Below, in pieces: positions 54,358 through 64,000 of a stretch of DNA of 64,000 nt (its first letter is position 1; every line of letters begins with the position of its first letter). Made by a program: the position numbers and the translations under genes. The stretch lies in assembly GCF_000621025.1 (NCBI RefSeq), contig NZ_KK211205.1, forward strand, positions 633,521 through 697,520, given 5' to 3'. The notes beneath the pieces were generated by a model. It saw nothing but the letters and a program-made list of their open reading frames with translations, was not told the DNA's origin and did not search any database. The stretch comes from Brackiella oedipodis DSM 13743 (lineage in GTDB: Bacteria; Pseudomonadota; Gammaproteobacteria; Burkholderiales; Burkholderiaceae_B).

Positions 54358-57300
54358 ATGCAAAAAAATCCAGTTATACCTCATATTTCTTATCCTGAGG
54401 ATTTACCCGTAAGTGCTTGGCGCCAACAAATTAAAACGGCGTTACAACAGCACCAAGTCTTGATTATTTCGGGTGAAACGGGTTCAGGTAAGACCACGCA
54501 ATTACCCAAGATTTGTCTTGAAGCCGGGCGGGCGCAGCGCGGCAAAATCATTGCTCATACGCAACCGCGACGGATTGCGGCCGTTTCTGTGGCGAAACGG
54601 ATTGCCGCTGAACTCAACACAGAAATAGGGGCACTGGTGGGCTACCAAATTCGTTTCAGCGACAAGAGTAGTGCCAACTCGCTCATTAAACTCATGACAG
54701 ATGGGATTTTGTTGGCACAGACGCAACACGATCCCTTACTCAAACGATACGATACCATTATTATCGATGAGGCCCATGAACGCAGTCTAAATATTGATTT
54801 CTTATTGGGGTATCTCAAGCAGCTTTTACCTAAGCGCCCCGATCTTAAAGTCATCATTACCTCGGCCACTATTGATGCTCAAAAATTTGCACAGCATTTT
54901 AGCGATGCCAAGGGGCAAGCGGCCAAAGTCTTTGAAGTGTCGGGTCGTCTTTATCCCGTCGAAGTGCGCTATCGGCCTATTTATGATCCGAAAGACACCT
55001 TGGACTCCGAGGAACAAGCGCAAAGAGATGATGAAAAAGACCTCATGCTGGCCATCGCCAATGGTGTAGAAGAGTGTGAACGCAGTGGTAGTGGCGACAT
55101 TCTTGTGTTTTTGCCGGGTGAACGAGAGATTAGGGAGTCGGCGGATTTTTTACAACGTCATGGCTTTAGGCATCTGGAAATCCTACCCCTTTATGCGCGC
55201 TTATCTCAAGCAGAGCAGGATCGTATCTTTAATCCTCGCACGAATGTACGTCGCGTTATTTTGTCTACCAATGTGGCCGAGACCTCATTGACAGTACCCG
55301 GGATTCGTTTTGTGATTGACTCGGGTCTGGCGCGCGTTAAACGCTATTCTTGGCGCAACAAGGTCGAGCAACTGCAAATCGAGCCGATTAGTCAGGCGGC
55401 GGCGAATCAGCGGGTGGGTCGTTGTGGTCGCCTAGGACCTGGCATTTGCCTACGCTTATATGACGAGCAAGATTTTCAGCGTCGCAGTCGCTTTACCGAT
55501 CCAGAGATTTTGCGATCTTCATTAGCCACAGTGATTTTGCGCATGAAGTCTTTGCATTTGCAAAGTATTGAAGCGTTCCCCTTTGTGGATCAACCCAGTG
55601 GCAAAGCTGTCGCGGCTGGTTATGACTTATTACAAGAACTCGGTGCGCTCAACGAACACAATCGCCTCACCCAAATTGGCTCGCAAATTGCTCGCCTACC
55701 GCTAGATCCGCGCCTGGCGCGCATGTTGTTGGCGGCCAAAGAGCAGCAAGCACTGGCTGAAGTGCTCGTCATTGTTGCGGCCTTATCGGTGCAAGATCCT
55801 CGCGAGCACCCATTTGATGCGCAACAAGCCAGTCAGCAGGCGCATGCCCAATTTAAGGATAAACAGTCTGAGTTCAAGCTATATCTCAATCTTTGGAAAT
55901 GGTATTTGCATGAACTCAAACACAAAAAATCACAACGCAAACTACAGCAACTCCTACATAAAACCTATTTGTCGCCACGTCGTCTGCGAGAATGGCACGA
56001 TATTTATGTGCAACTGAAAACCTTGGTCAGTGAGTTAGGCTGGCGGTTGAATCAGGAAGAGGCCACTGATGAGCAATTGCATAAGGCTTTACTGACGGGC
56101 TTATTGGGTAATATAGGCCTAAAAAACGACGCGGATAATTTCTATCAAGGGGCGCGTAATATCCGCTTTTTGGTACACCCATCCTCGACCTTCCACAAAA
56201 AAGCGGGTAAATGGATTATGGTGGCCGAATTGATAGAGACTTCTCGACTCTATGGTCATTGTGTAGCAAAAATTGATCCGCGCTGGATAGAAGCCGTGGC
56301 CAAACATTTGTTACACAAAGCCTATTCCGATCCTCAGTTTTATCCTCAACGGGGCCAAGTATTGATCAATGAGCGCGCCACGCTCTATGGCTTACCGATT
56401 TATAACGGCCGCAAAGTCGGCTATCAACGGATCGATCGTGCCAAGGCTCGCGAAGTCTTTATCCGTGAAGCCTTGGTAGCAGGACGCCTCTTACATCCTC
56501 TGCCTTTTCTTAAAAAAAATCTGCAGCTCACGGCCGATATTGAACGGATGGAACACAAGGCCAGACGCCAAGATATTTTGGTAGATGATGAACTGATTTA
56601 CGCCTTTTATGATCATTTAATTCCGCAGGATATCAGTCAAGCGGCCACTCTTGAGAAATGGTATAAGCAGTTAGATAACCGCCAAAAGCAAGCGTTGATT
56701 TTACGTAAAAAAGATTTAATGCAGCATGAGGCGGCCGGCATTACCTCCGAGATATTCCCCAAAACGATACAGATGGATCAGCTCAGTTTTAAATTGAGTT
56801 ATCACTTTGAGCCAGGGTCCCCCAAAGATGGGGTCACCATGACTGTGCCGGTATTTGCGCTCAATCGTATTCACCCGCAACAAACGCAGTGGCTGGTACC
56901 GGGTATGCTCAAAGAAAAAGTGCAATGGCTGCTGAAATCGCTACCCCAACGGTTGCGTCGCCATTGTGTACCTTTGCCAGATTATGCTCAGGGTTTTTAT
57001 GGGCGCCACAGTGATGAAACATCGCAACAACAAGATCTTATTGATGCACTGATCGCAGATATTTTTGAGCAAACACAAACGCGTGTCGAACGCCAAGACT
57101 TTAAGCCAGAAAGCTTACCGCCGCATTTAATCATGTCTTTTAAAATTGTCGATGAGTTTGGTCGCATGCTCTCGGCGGGGCGCAATTTGGCGCAACTAAA
57201 GGCGGAACATGCACCTCAGAGCAAACAACAATTACAGGATATTTTGCAGGCAGATCCACAAGCGGCCGATGTCGTCGCCGATAAGCATATTACAAGTTGG

Positions 57301-58131
57301 ACCTTTGGTGAATTGCCCGAAATCCTCGAAATCAAGCGTGGTAACCAGAGTGCTATAGGTTACCCTGCACTCTATGATCAAGGCTATGACTGTCGCATTG
57401 AAGTCTATGACGATGCGGATGTGGCGCGTGCCACACAGCGCCAAGGCTTATTGCGTCTTTACAAAATAGCGCTTAAGGAACAGATCAAATACTTAAGTAA
57501 AAATATTAAATCATTGACCAATCTAGGTTTGTTATACGCACCTTTAGGGTCACAAGAAGAGCTCAAAGAGCAATTGCTTGACTGTGCCTTGTTGCAATCA
57601 TGCCTGTCGCAAGAATGGCCGCAAAATGCTGATCAATTTGCGGCCTCTGTGCAAGCCGCAAAAGGGCGGTTTGGCTTAATTTTGCAAGAAGTTGTGCAAT
57701 TGGCGCTACAAATTCTCAATGAATTAACACTCGCGCTCAGAAAGCTAGGACAGATAAAAACGTACAAAAATGCCTATGCCGATATCCATAATAATCTGCA
57801 ATGGCTTGTACCTAAAGACTTTTTGCTACGCCATCCTTATGCGCACTTAAAGCATTTACCACGTTATCTAAAAGCCTCCCAAATGCGGGTCGATAAACTG
57901 CTGCAAGATCCTGTTCGAGACCAACGAAATCTTAACGAATTATTATCGATATTGGTAAAATTTAAACAGTATCGTCAGCAACTCAAAGGCCAATTTAGCC
58001 AAGAACTCGAAGACTTTACTTGGCAGTTGCAAGAATTGCGAGTGCACTTATTCGCCCAAGAATTACGCACGCCTACACCGGTTTCCGTCAAACGTCTGGA
58101 GCGCAAATGGCAGGCTATGGTGCGTGCCTAA
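54358..58131 (+). CDS. hrpA: ATP-dependent RNA helicase HrpA
   Basis: 1257 residues, as in full-length HrpA (about 1300). DEAH-box motor: GETGSGKTTQLPK (Walker A), IIDEAHERS (motif II), SATID, and QRVGRCGRLGPG (motif VI); the ratchet and OB-fold region follows, then a 500-residue HrpA-specific C-terminal part (DUF3418). It acts on mRNA structure and stalled ribosomes in E. coli. It starts a row with dnaE and a glycosyltransferase gene, with 18 bases before dnaE. Confidence 0.96.
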   Translation: MQKNPVIPHISYPEDLPVSAWRQQIKTALQQHQVLIISGETGSGKTTQLPKICLEAGRAQRGKIIAHTQPRRIAAVSVAKRIAAELNTEIGALVGYQIRFSDKSSANSLIKLMTDGILLAQTQHDPLLKRYDTIIIDEAHERSLNIDFLLGYLKQLLPKRPDLKVIITSATIDAQKFAQHFSDAKGQAAKVFEVSGRLYPVEVRYRPIYDPKDTLDSEEQAQRDDEKDLMLAIANGVEECERSGSGDILVFLPGEREIRESADFLQRHGFRHLEILPLYARLSQAEQDRIFNPRTNVRRVILSTNVAETSLTVPGIRFVIDSGLARVKRYSWRNKVEQLQIEPISQAAANQRVGRCGRLGPGICLRLYDEQDFQRRSRFTDPEILRSSLATVILRMKSLHLQSIEAFPFVDQPSGKAVAAGYDLLQELGALNEHNRLTQIGSQIARLPLDPRLARMLLAAKEQQALAEVLVIVAALSVQDPREHPFDAQQASQQAHAQFKDKQSEFKLYLNLWKWYLHELKHKKSQRKLQQLLHKTYLSPRRLREWHDIYVQLKTLVSELGWRLNQEEATDEQLHKALLTGLLGNIGLKNDADNFYQGARNIRFLVHPSSTFHKKAGKWIMVAELIETSRLYGHCVAKIDPRWIEAVAKHLLHKAYSDPQFYPQRGQVLINERATLYGLPIYNGRKVGYQRIDRAKAREVFIREALVAGRLLHPLPFLKKNLQLTADIERMEHKARRQDILVDDELIYAFYDHLIPQDISQAATLEKWYKQLDNRQKQALILRKKDLMQHEAAGITSEIFPKTIQMDQLSFKLSYHFEPGSPKDGVTMTVPVFALNRIHPQQTQWLVPGMLKEKVQWLLKSLPQRLRRHCVPLPDYAQGFYGRHSDETSQQQDLIDALIADIFEQTQTRVERQDFKPESLPPHLIMSFKIVDEFGRMLSAGRNLAQLKAEHAPQSKQQLQDILQADPQAADVVADKHITSWTFGELPEILEIKRGNQSAIGYPALYDQGYDCRIEVYDDADVARATQRQGLLRLYKIALKEQIKYLSKNIKSLTNLGLLYAPLGSQEELKEQLLDCALLQSCLSQEWPQNADQFAASVQAAKGRFGLILQEVVQLALQILNELTLALRKLGQIKTYKNAYADIHNNLQWLVPKDFLLRHPYAHLKHLPRYLKASQMRVDKLLQDPVRDQRNLNELLSILVKFKQYRQQLKGQFSQELEDFTWQLQELRVHLFAQELRTPTPVSVKRLERKWQAMVRA

Positions 58132-58149
58132 TCCCAAGTTTTAATCGTT

Positions 58150-61100
58150 ATGTCTCACAATCAACCCTCTTTTGTTCATCTTCGTAGCCACACCGAATAC
58201 TCAGTAATCGATGGCACCATTCGTATCAAAGAACTCGTCAAAGCAGCGCAACAAGATCAACAAGTAGCGCTAGCAGTCAGTGACCTTATGAATATGTTTG
58301 GCTTTGTTAAATTCTACAAGGCCGCTCGTGGTGCTGGGCTCAAGGCCATTGCGGCCTGTGATATTTGGCTCGAGAATCCACATGATGCCCAACATCTCAA
58401 AATAAACGCTAAGCCTACGCCGAGCCGCTGTCTGTTGTTGGCCATGAATGATCAGGGCTATTTGCAATTATGTGAGCTCATTTCCAAGGCCTGGACCGAA
58501 AATATCCAAGGGGACCGTGCTGTGGTCAAACCCGAATGGCTAGAGGGACTTGATCATTTAATTTTGTTGTCAGGGGCGATGCAAGGCGATATCGGTCAGG
58601 CGCTAAATCGTGGCAATTATGAGCTGGCTAAACAACTCGCCCAAAATTGGGCACAGCGCTTTCCTAAACGCTTTTTTATTGAGTTGCAACGCGCCGGTTT
58701 TGAGGGTGAAGAAAGCTATATTCAGTCAGCCCTGCAGATTGCTACGCAATTGCAATTGCCGGTGGTTGCCACTCATCCTATTCAGTATTTGCATAGCAAT
58801 GATTACGAAGCGCACGAAGCCCGCATTTGTATTGCTGAGGGCGAAACCCTCGGTAATCCTAATCGCCAAAAAAGATTTACGACGCAGCAGTATTTCCTGA
58901 GCGTCGAGCAAATGCAGGAGCGCTTTAAGGACATCCCTAGTGCTTTGCAAAACTCAGTAGAAATCGCTAAACGCTGTAATGTCAAATTAACCCTCGGTAA
59001 ACCGCAGTTACCGCTATTTCCAACGCCAGAAGGTGTCACCCTAGATCAACACCTTGTCGATCTGGCCAAGGCCGGCCTTGAAAAACGCATGCAATTACTG
59101 TATCCAGATGAACAGGAGCGCCAGGCCAAATATCCAAGCTACACCCAAAGGCTGGAGCGCGAATGTAAAGTCATTATCGACATGGGCTTTCCTGGTTACT
59201 TTTTAATTGTCCAAGACTTTATTAATTGGGGCAAAAAAAATGGGGTGCCCGTAGGGCCAGGCCGGGGTTCAGGGGCTGGCTCTTTAGTGGCTTACTCTTT
59301 AGGCATTACAGATTTAGACCCACTGGCTTACGACTTGCTCTTTGAGCGCTTCCTCAATCCCGAACGGGTTTCAATGCCAGACTTTGATATTGATTTTTGC
59401 CAAGATAATCGTGAAAAAGTCATTGATTATGTCAAGCAAAAATACGGTCGCGATGCCGTCAGCCAGATTGCCACCTTTGGTACACTAGGTGCCAAAGCAG
59501 TAGTACGCGATGTGGGACGGGTCTTACAAATGCCGTACTCACTGTGTGATGGCTTGTCCAAGTTGATCCCATTTAATCCGGCCAATCCATGGAGTCTCAG
59601 TGATACCCTTGACAAGGAACCTGAGTTTAAGCGTCGCTACGAACAAGAAGAAGAGGTGCGCGCCATTGTTGATACTTCTTTACCGCTAGAAGGGCTAACA
59701 CGTAATGTGGGGATGCATGCGGGGGGTGTCTTAATCGCGCCTAGCAAATTGACCGACTTTTGTCCGCTGTATTGTCAACCCGGCCACGAAGGGAGTGTGG
59801 TCTCGCAATACGATAAGGGCGATGTTGAGGACGTGGGTCTAGTTAAGTTTGACTTTTTGGGCTTGCGTAATCTGACCATTCTTGATTGGGCCGTGCGTTA
59901 CGTACGTCGTTTCAATCAAAACCAAAAAGATTTTGACTTATTGCATTTACCACTAGACGATAAGGCCACCTTCGATTTATTTTGTGAGGGCAATACTACC
60001 GCGGTGTTCCAGGTGGAATCACGCGGCATGAAGGAACTCCTCAAAAAGCTACAACCCAATACTTTTGAAGATATTATTGCGGTGCTGGCTCTGTATCGTC
60101 CTGGTCCATTGGATTCGGGCATGGTGGACGATTTCGTCAATCGTAAACATGGTCGCGCGGCCGTTGATTATTTCCACCCGGATTTGACCTCAACCTTACA
60201 AAGCACTTATGGGGTGATTGTCTATCAAGAGCAGGTCATGCTGATCTCGCAAATCATTGGGGGCTATAGCTTAGGAAGTGCTGACTTGTTACGTCGCGCC
60301 ATGGGTAAGAAAAAGCCAGAAGAAATGGCCAAGCAGCGCGTAATTTTTGAGTCTGGTGCCGTCAAAAAAGGTTACGACCCTGAAATGGCTCGCAATCTTT
60401 TTGACCTCATGGAAAAATTTGCAGGCTATGGCTTCAATAAGAGTCACTCGGCCGCTTATGCCTTGATTTCTTACCAAACTGCCTGGCTCAAAAACTATTA
60501 TCCCGCTGAGTTTATGGCGGCTACTATGTCGTCCGATATGGATGATACTGACAAGATGCAGATTTTCTGGCGTGATTGCCTGGATAATGGCCTCACTATG
60601 CTGCCTGTTGATATTAATTCATCGGCCTATCGCTTTGAACCCGTGCCGGATGAACACACCAAAAAAGGCGAAGCGACGCGCACAATGCGTTATGGCATGG
60701 GTGCCGTCAAAGGCGCTGGTGAGAAGGCCATAGAAAACATCATTAAAAGTCGTGAAGCGGGTGGTCCCTTTACTGATTTATATGATTTTTGCCGCCGCAT
60801 CATCGATCGTAGTAAACGGGTTACTGACAAACAAGCGCAGGCTGCTGGCAAGCTCGAAGAGGGCAACGAGAACACCGAAGTCAATAAACGCACGATTGAG
60901 GCTCTGATTCGGGCCGGGGCTTTTGACAGTATCGATAGTAATCGTGCCGCACTACTCGAAACATTGCCGCAAGCGCTAAAAGCCGCCATGCAGTCAGAAA
61001 GCAATGCAGATCAAGATTCACTGTTTGGTGATACCTCGGGCGAAATCATTCAAACGGCAATGAGTCAGGTCAAACCTTGGTCTTTATACGATAGTTTGCT

Positions 61101-61740
61101 CGAGGAGAAAAAAGCCATTGGCTTTTATTTCTCCCACCATTTATTCGATGTTTGGCGTCATGAAGTCAGACGGTTTATTCCGTCCACTCTGGCGTCTCTC
61201 AAAGAAAACAAACAGTCGCAGTGGCTGGCGGGGATTGTTTTGGGCGTGCGTAATTTTGCGCTCAAGAACAAACAAAATGACGAACGTCTGTACTTTATTA
61301 TGTTGGACGATGGCAGCGCCCAACTGGAAATCACCTGCGATCAAGAATTGTATGAACGTTGTAAGCATTTGATTGCTATTGATAATTTATTGGTCCTCAA
61401 AGGTCGTGTCTCCAGACATGGCTATACGGGTGTGTTGCGCATTAATGCCGAGCAAATTTATGACCTTCAATCAGCACGTGAATCACAAGCCAAACACTTG
61501 TCCCTAGTGCTGAATCAACCCTGCCAAAGCCAACAATTACGCAAGCTTCTCAATCCATTTAGAGCTGAGCCCGAAAACCATAAACCCGGTGTTCCTGTGC
61601 GTATCACCTACCAGGCTCAGGATAAATGGCAATGCGATATTGAGTTGGGGGCCGATTGGCGTGTGCGCTTAGATCCAACCCTTTTACAAAACCTCCAAGA
61701 CCTGCCGCAATTGACCCAATGCGATGTGATTTACAGCTAA
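58150..61740 (+). CDS. dnaE: DNA polymerase III subunit alpha
   Basis: 1196 residues, slightly longer than E. coli DnaE (1160). N-terminal PHP domain begins VHLRSHTEYSVIDGTI; the polymerase core includes GPGRGSGAGSLVAYSLGITDLDPL and PDFDIDFCQDNRE with the catalytic Asp residues; then the helix-hairpin-helix and an OB-fold domain (VLKGRVSRHGYTGVLRI). It copies the chromosome. No intein or split. The ATG lacks a clear Shine-Dalgarno; coupling with hrpA is likely. Confidence 0.98.
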   Translation: MSHNQPSFVHLRSHTEYSVIDGTIRIKELVKAAQQDQQVALAVSDLMNMFGFVKFYKAARGAGLKAIAACDIWLENPHDAQHLKINAKPTPSRCLLLAMNDQGYLQLCELISKAWTENIQGDRAVVKPEWLEGLDHLILLSGAMQGDIGQALNRGNYELAKQLAQNWAQRFPKRFFIELQRAGFEGEESYIQSALQIATQLQLPVVATHPIQYLHSNDYEAHEARICIAEGETLGNPNRQKRFTTQQYFLSVEQMQERFKDIPSALQNSVEIAKRCNVKLTLGKPQLPLFPTPEGVTLDQHLVDLAKAGLEKRMQLLYPDEQERQAKYPSYTQRLERECKVIIDMGFPGYFLIVQDFINWGKKNGVPVGPGRGSGAGSLVAYSLGITDLDPLAYDLLFERFLNPERVSMPDFDIDFCQDNREKVIDYVKQKYGRDAVSQIATFGTLGAKAVVRDVGRVLQMPYSLCDGLSKLIPFNPANPWSLSDTLDKEPEFKRRYEQEEEVRAIVDTSLPLEGLTRNVGMHAGGVLIAPSKLTDFCPLYCQPGHEGSVVSQYDKGDVEDVGLVKFDFLGLRNLTILDWAVRYVRRFNQNQKDFDLLHLPLDDKATFDLFCEGNTTAVFQVESRGMKELLKKLQPNTFEDIIAVLALYRPGPLDSGMVDDFVNRKHGRAAVDYFHPDLTSTLQSTYGVIVYQEQVMLISQIIGGYSLGSADLLRRAMGKKKPEEMAKQRVIFESGAVKKGYDPEMARNLFDLMEKFAGYGFNKSHSAAYALISYQTAWLKNYYPAEFMAATMSSDMDDTDKMQIFWRDCLDNGLTMLPVDINSSAYRFEPVPDEHTKKGEATRTMRYGMGAVKGAGEKAIENIIKSREAGGPFTDLYDFCRRIIDRSKRVTDKQAQAAGKLEEGNENTEVNKRTIEALIRAGAFDSIDSNRAALLETLPQALKAAMQSESNADQDSLFGDTSGEIIQTAMSQVKPWSLYDSLLEEKKAIGFYFSHHLFDVWRHEVRRFIPSTLASLKENKQSQWLAGIVLGVRNFALKNKQNDERLYFIMLDDGSAQLEITCDQELYERCKHLIAIDNLLVLKGRVSRHGYTGVLRINAEQIYDLQSARESQAKHLSLVLNQPCQSQQLRKLLNPFRAEPENHKPGVPVRITYQAQDKWQCDIELGADWRVRLDPTLLQNLQDLPQLTQCDVIYS

Positions 61741-61772
61741 TCACCCGTCATTTCATTTTTTAGAGAGAACTC

Positions 61773-62915
61773 ATGCAAGCCTCAGAACATACTCGCCGAC
61801 CCCTTAAAATATTACATTCAGAAGCCGCGCGCTCCTTCGGTGGTCAAGAACATAGGATTTATAAAGAAATGCTCGCTATGCGCAAACGTGGCCATATCAT
61901 TGAATTAGCTTGCCGCCCTGAGGCGCAATTGGTAGAACGTATGCGTGCTGAAGGATTTACAGTGCATACCGTCACCATGGGGGGCATTGTTAACTTCGTT
62001 AAAGGCGTGTTCAAGTTTCGCAAAATCCTCAAAGACGGGCAATTCGATGTGCTTAATACCCACAGTCGTAAAGACACCTTAATCGCGGCCTTGGGCGCGC
62101 GTTTAGCAGGAACGCCATTAATCGTTCGCACCCGCCATTTAGCCTCTAAAATCGGTTCCTTATTATCATATTCCTGGTTGCCACATCGTATCACGACGGT
62201 AAGTGATCACGTACGCCAAATGGTCCTGGATAAAGGCGTGCCAGACTATAAAGTCGCCACCATTTATTCGCCGGTACAGCAACCCCCACATATCGAACAC
62301 TCTACTTTGCGTGATGAATTGCAGCTCGACGAAAAGGCTACGGTGGTGATTTGCGTGGCGGTCATGCGTCCCAAAAAAGGTCATATCTTTCTTTTAGAAA
62401 CCATGCAACCTATGTTTGCGGCTAAGCCCGATTTGCACTTAGTGTTGGTCGGTAACGGTGAGCCTACATATACAGAGGTCAAACACTGGGTTGAGCAGCA
62501 TGGTTTACAGCAGCAAGTGCACTTAATGGGGTATCGCAAGGATATTCCTAATTTGCTTAAAGGCGCTGATGTATTTGTCTTAGCGACCGAACAAGAAGCC
62601 TCCGGAACCGTATACGTTGAAGCCCAAATGGCGGGTTTGCCCGTGATTGGTACCGATGTGGGGGGAGTTTCAGAAATGATGCTGGCCGGGCAAACAGGTT
62701 TGCTTGTGCCCTCAAAAGATAGCGCGGCTCTCGCCCAGGCTTTAGAGCAACTCATTGAGAATCCCGACTTAAGACAGAAAATGGCCGCAAAAGCCCATGA
62801 TTGGCTGTATCAAGAGGCGGTATTTTCGACTGAAAAACTGGCGCTCAAAACCGAGCAAGTGTACTTGCGTTGGCTGCAACAACGCTCCAATGATCCTAAA
62901 TACCGCCAACCCTAA
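61773..62915 (+). CDS. Glycosyltransferase family 4 protein
   Basis: 380 residues from ATG 61773. GT-B fold: the N-terminal domain with RSFGGQEHRIYKE for acceptor binding, the C-terminal donor domain with VAVMRPKKGHIFLLE, VLVGNGEP and EQEASGTVYVEAQMAGLPVIGTDVGG, whose E-x7-E motif contacts nucleotide sugar. It probably adds a sugar to LPS or another surface glycan; substrate unknown. It follows dnaE by 32 bases. Confidence 0.9.
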   Translation: MQASEHTRRPLKILHSEAARSFGGQEHRIYKEMLAMRKRGHIIELACRPEAQLVERMRAEGFTVHTVTMGGIVNFVKGVFKFRKILKDGQFDVLNTHSRKDTLIAALGARLAGTPLIVRTRHLASKIGSLLSYSWLPHRITTVSDHVRQMVLDKGVPDYKVATIYSPVQQPPHIEHSTLRDELQLDEKATVVICVAVMRPKKGHIFLLETMQPMFAAKPDLHLVLVGNGEPTYTEVKHWVEQHGLQQQVHLMGYRKDIPNLLKGADVFVLATEQEASGTVYVEAQMAGLPVIGTDVGGVSEMMLAGQTGLLVPSKDSAALAQALEQLIENPDLRQKMAAKAHDWLYQEAVFSTEKLALKTEQVYLRWLQQRSNDPKYRQP

Positions 62916-62923
62916 CTCAAGAC

Positions 62924-63685
62924 TTATATCCAGCCGCGCAAATAATACGTCAGCATACCAATGTATTCCTTGATGATAGAGCGACTCCCATTGAGGGCGC
63001 GGTAATTGGGAATATAGGCACTGAAATTAGGATCGTCTTTGGGAACGGTAATCTGTGGCGGGTTAGGCGCGGCGACGACATCCAAATTCATTTTGCTAAA
63101 CACGCCCATGGCGCGTGGCATATGCAGGGCTGACGTCACGAGAATAATGCTTTTCAGTTGTTTTTGTTGTAGTACTTCTTGGCTGAGTGTGCCATTTTCG
63201 TGTGTGGTGCGGCTTTTTTGTTCGAGGATTAAATGATCTGGCGGTACGCCCATTTTGGTGAGTCGATGAGCCATGCCCTTGGCCTCACTAATATTACCTT
63301 CTAGGGCTCCGCCGGAGAGCAAAATGTATTGGGCCTTACCCGCAAAAAAGAGGGCGTAGGCCGTATCGATCCGAGAGTGAGACTCTTCGTGATCGATGCT
63401 CTCAAACCAGTTTGCTCGATTATTGGCCGTATGCCCCCCCAAGACCACAATGGCTTGGGCATTAGGAATGTCATCGATATTTTTGTGCGGGTATTGGCGT
63501 TCTAGATACGAACCCACCATAATCGACGTGATTGGTAAGGACCAGGCCAATACCCACACTAAAGACGTGATCACACAGGCAATAAACAATTTCTTTTTTT
63601 TGAGTAGTGCAAAAACAAAACCGATAATAAATAAGCAAATACTTAAATTAACGGGAATAATCAGGGATACTAAAAAAGTTTTCAT
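62924..63685 (-). CDS. YdcF/ElyC family (DUF218) membrane protein
   Basis: 253 residues. Two N-terminal helices (about 5-28, 33-56), then a DUF218 domain with AIVVLGGHTANN, RIDTAYALFFAGKA, LLSGGALEGNISEA and VTSALHMPRA. ElyC affects peptidoglycan and lipid-carrier use in E. coli. It lies six bases after the upstream glycosyltransferase gene, in the same operon, which suits an envelope role. Confidence 0.88.
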   Translation of the reverse strand: MKTFLVSLIIPVNLSICLFIIGFVFALLKKKKLFIACVITSLVWVLAWSLPITSIMVGSYLERQYPHKNIDDIPNAQAIVVLGGHTANNRANWFESIDHEESHSRIDTAYALFFAGKAQYILLSGGALEGNISEAKGMAHRLTKMGVPPDHLILEQKSRTTHENGTLSQEVLQQKQLKSIILVTSALHMPRAMGVFSKMNLDVVAAPNPPQITVPKDDPNFSAYIPNYRALNGSRSIIKEYIGMLTYYLRGWI

Positions 63686-63691
63686 GAAAAA

Positions 63692-64000
63692 TTAGCCCAA
63701 CACTGCTAAAGCCTGCTGCAAAACTTCGTCTACAGTGGGCCATTGACCTTCTTGTCCTAGTATATAAGCATTTGGATTCCACGGGGCGGTATGGGTTGGA
63801 TTTGTCACACCAATGAGTGTCATCATGGGGGTTTGAGTCGTGGCCGCCAAATGCGAGACGCCAGAGTCATTACATATCACCAAAGCGGCCTGTTCAATTA
63901 AAGCCACAAAACCCGGTAAATTCAGTGCGGGAATTAACCTGGCTGCAGGCGCATTCTGCATGGCCTGATCCAATTCGTTCATGGGTGGCGACATGACGAC
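63692..64000 (-). CDS. Glycosyltransferase family 9 protein, C-terminal part
   Basis: The frame is open to the window edge, so the N-terminus is missing; about 102 residues are visible. The heptosyltransferase donor-site pattern LIEQAALVICNDSGVSHLAA, then TLIGVTNPTHTAPW, marks GT9 (ADP-heptose:LPS heptosyltransferase group). It is probably an LPS heptosyltransferase, fitting the heptose genes at 4.5-6.4 kb. Which of WaaC, WaaF or another cannot be said. Confidence 0.85.
   Translation of the reverse strand, partial: VVMSPPMNELDQAMQNAPAARLIPALNLPGFVALIEQAALVICNDSGVSHLAATTQTPMMTLIGVTNPTHTAPWNPNAYILGQEGQWPTVDEVLQQALAVLG

Noticed and set aside
1-64000. CRISPR array, insertion sequence, tRNA, rRNA or phage genes
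   Set aside because: No regular repeat-spacer pattern, transposase, cloverleaf or phage protein was recognised in genes or gaps.

Overview
The window looks like chromosome of a Gram-negative betaproteobacterium in the order Burkholderiales, most likely an Alcaligenaceae-type organism of moderate, slightly AT-leaning base composition. This rests on gene order (cmk-rpsA-ihfB-lapA-lapB-rfaE1-hldD; a cbb3 oxidase cluster followed by an FNR gene; leuS-lptE-holA-proA; xseB-ispA-dxs; rpsF-priB-rpsR-rplI-dnaB) and on PriB and a single-domain heptose kinase. I cannot name a species from sequence alone. There is no rRNA, tRNA, CRISPR array, insertion sequence or prophage; nearly everything is core genome.

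Layout. 1-2.6 kb: end of cmk, ribosomal protein S1 with a structured leader, IHF beta. 2.75-6.4 kb: LPS control and heptose synthesis (lapA, lapB, rfaE1, hldD). 6.5-8.1 kb: ComEA-type protein and cysteine synthase B. 8.2-15.8 kb: a cbb3 cytochrome oxidase module (CcoI-like membrane remnant, ccoS, ccoNOQP, ccoG, short ccoH) and, convergent to it, an FNR-type regulator; FNR boxes lie before ccoN and fnr. 15.9-28.2 kb: minus-strand genes (TadE-like protein, hslO, gamma-carbonic anhydrase, degenerate AMP-binding protein, RDD protein, RlmL-type methyltransferase, HemJ, proA, holA, lptE, leuS). 28.4-33.2 kb: small lipoprotein, LOG protein, polA, htpX. 33.4-37.4 kb: xseB-ispA-dxs-folE2. 37.7-40.8 kb: rpsF-priB-rpsR-rplI, dnaB. 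41-46.5 kb: nnrS, a squalene/phytoene-synthase-like gene, alr, radA, kdkA. 46.6-50.6 kb: polyamine ABC transporter potFGHI. 50.6-54.2 kb: ArsC-like protein, rpiA, phoU, yggX, argA. 54.4-64 kb: hrpA, dnaE, two glycosyltransferase genes and a YdcF/ElyC-type gene.

Themes. The envelope is recurrent: LapA/LapB, heptose synthesis, KdkA, LptE and glycosyltransferases all serve LPS. The second theme is microaerobic respiration under FNR with cbb3 oxidase; NnrS further on suggests exposure to nitric oxide or denitrification.

The most unusual object is at 8246-9238. It is an intact reading frame that keeps the membrane helices and the CPC metal motif of the copper-pumping ATPase CcoI/FixI but has lost the metal-binding, actuator, phosphorylation and nucleotide-binding domains. 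It sits exactly where ccoI belongs, directly before ccoS. The nearby CcoH is also cut short. Two further enzyme-like proteins (AMP-binding, squalene-synthase-like) retain their fold but have lost signature catalytic motifs.
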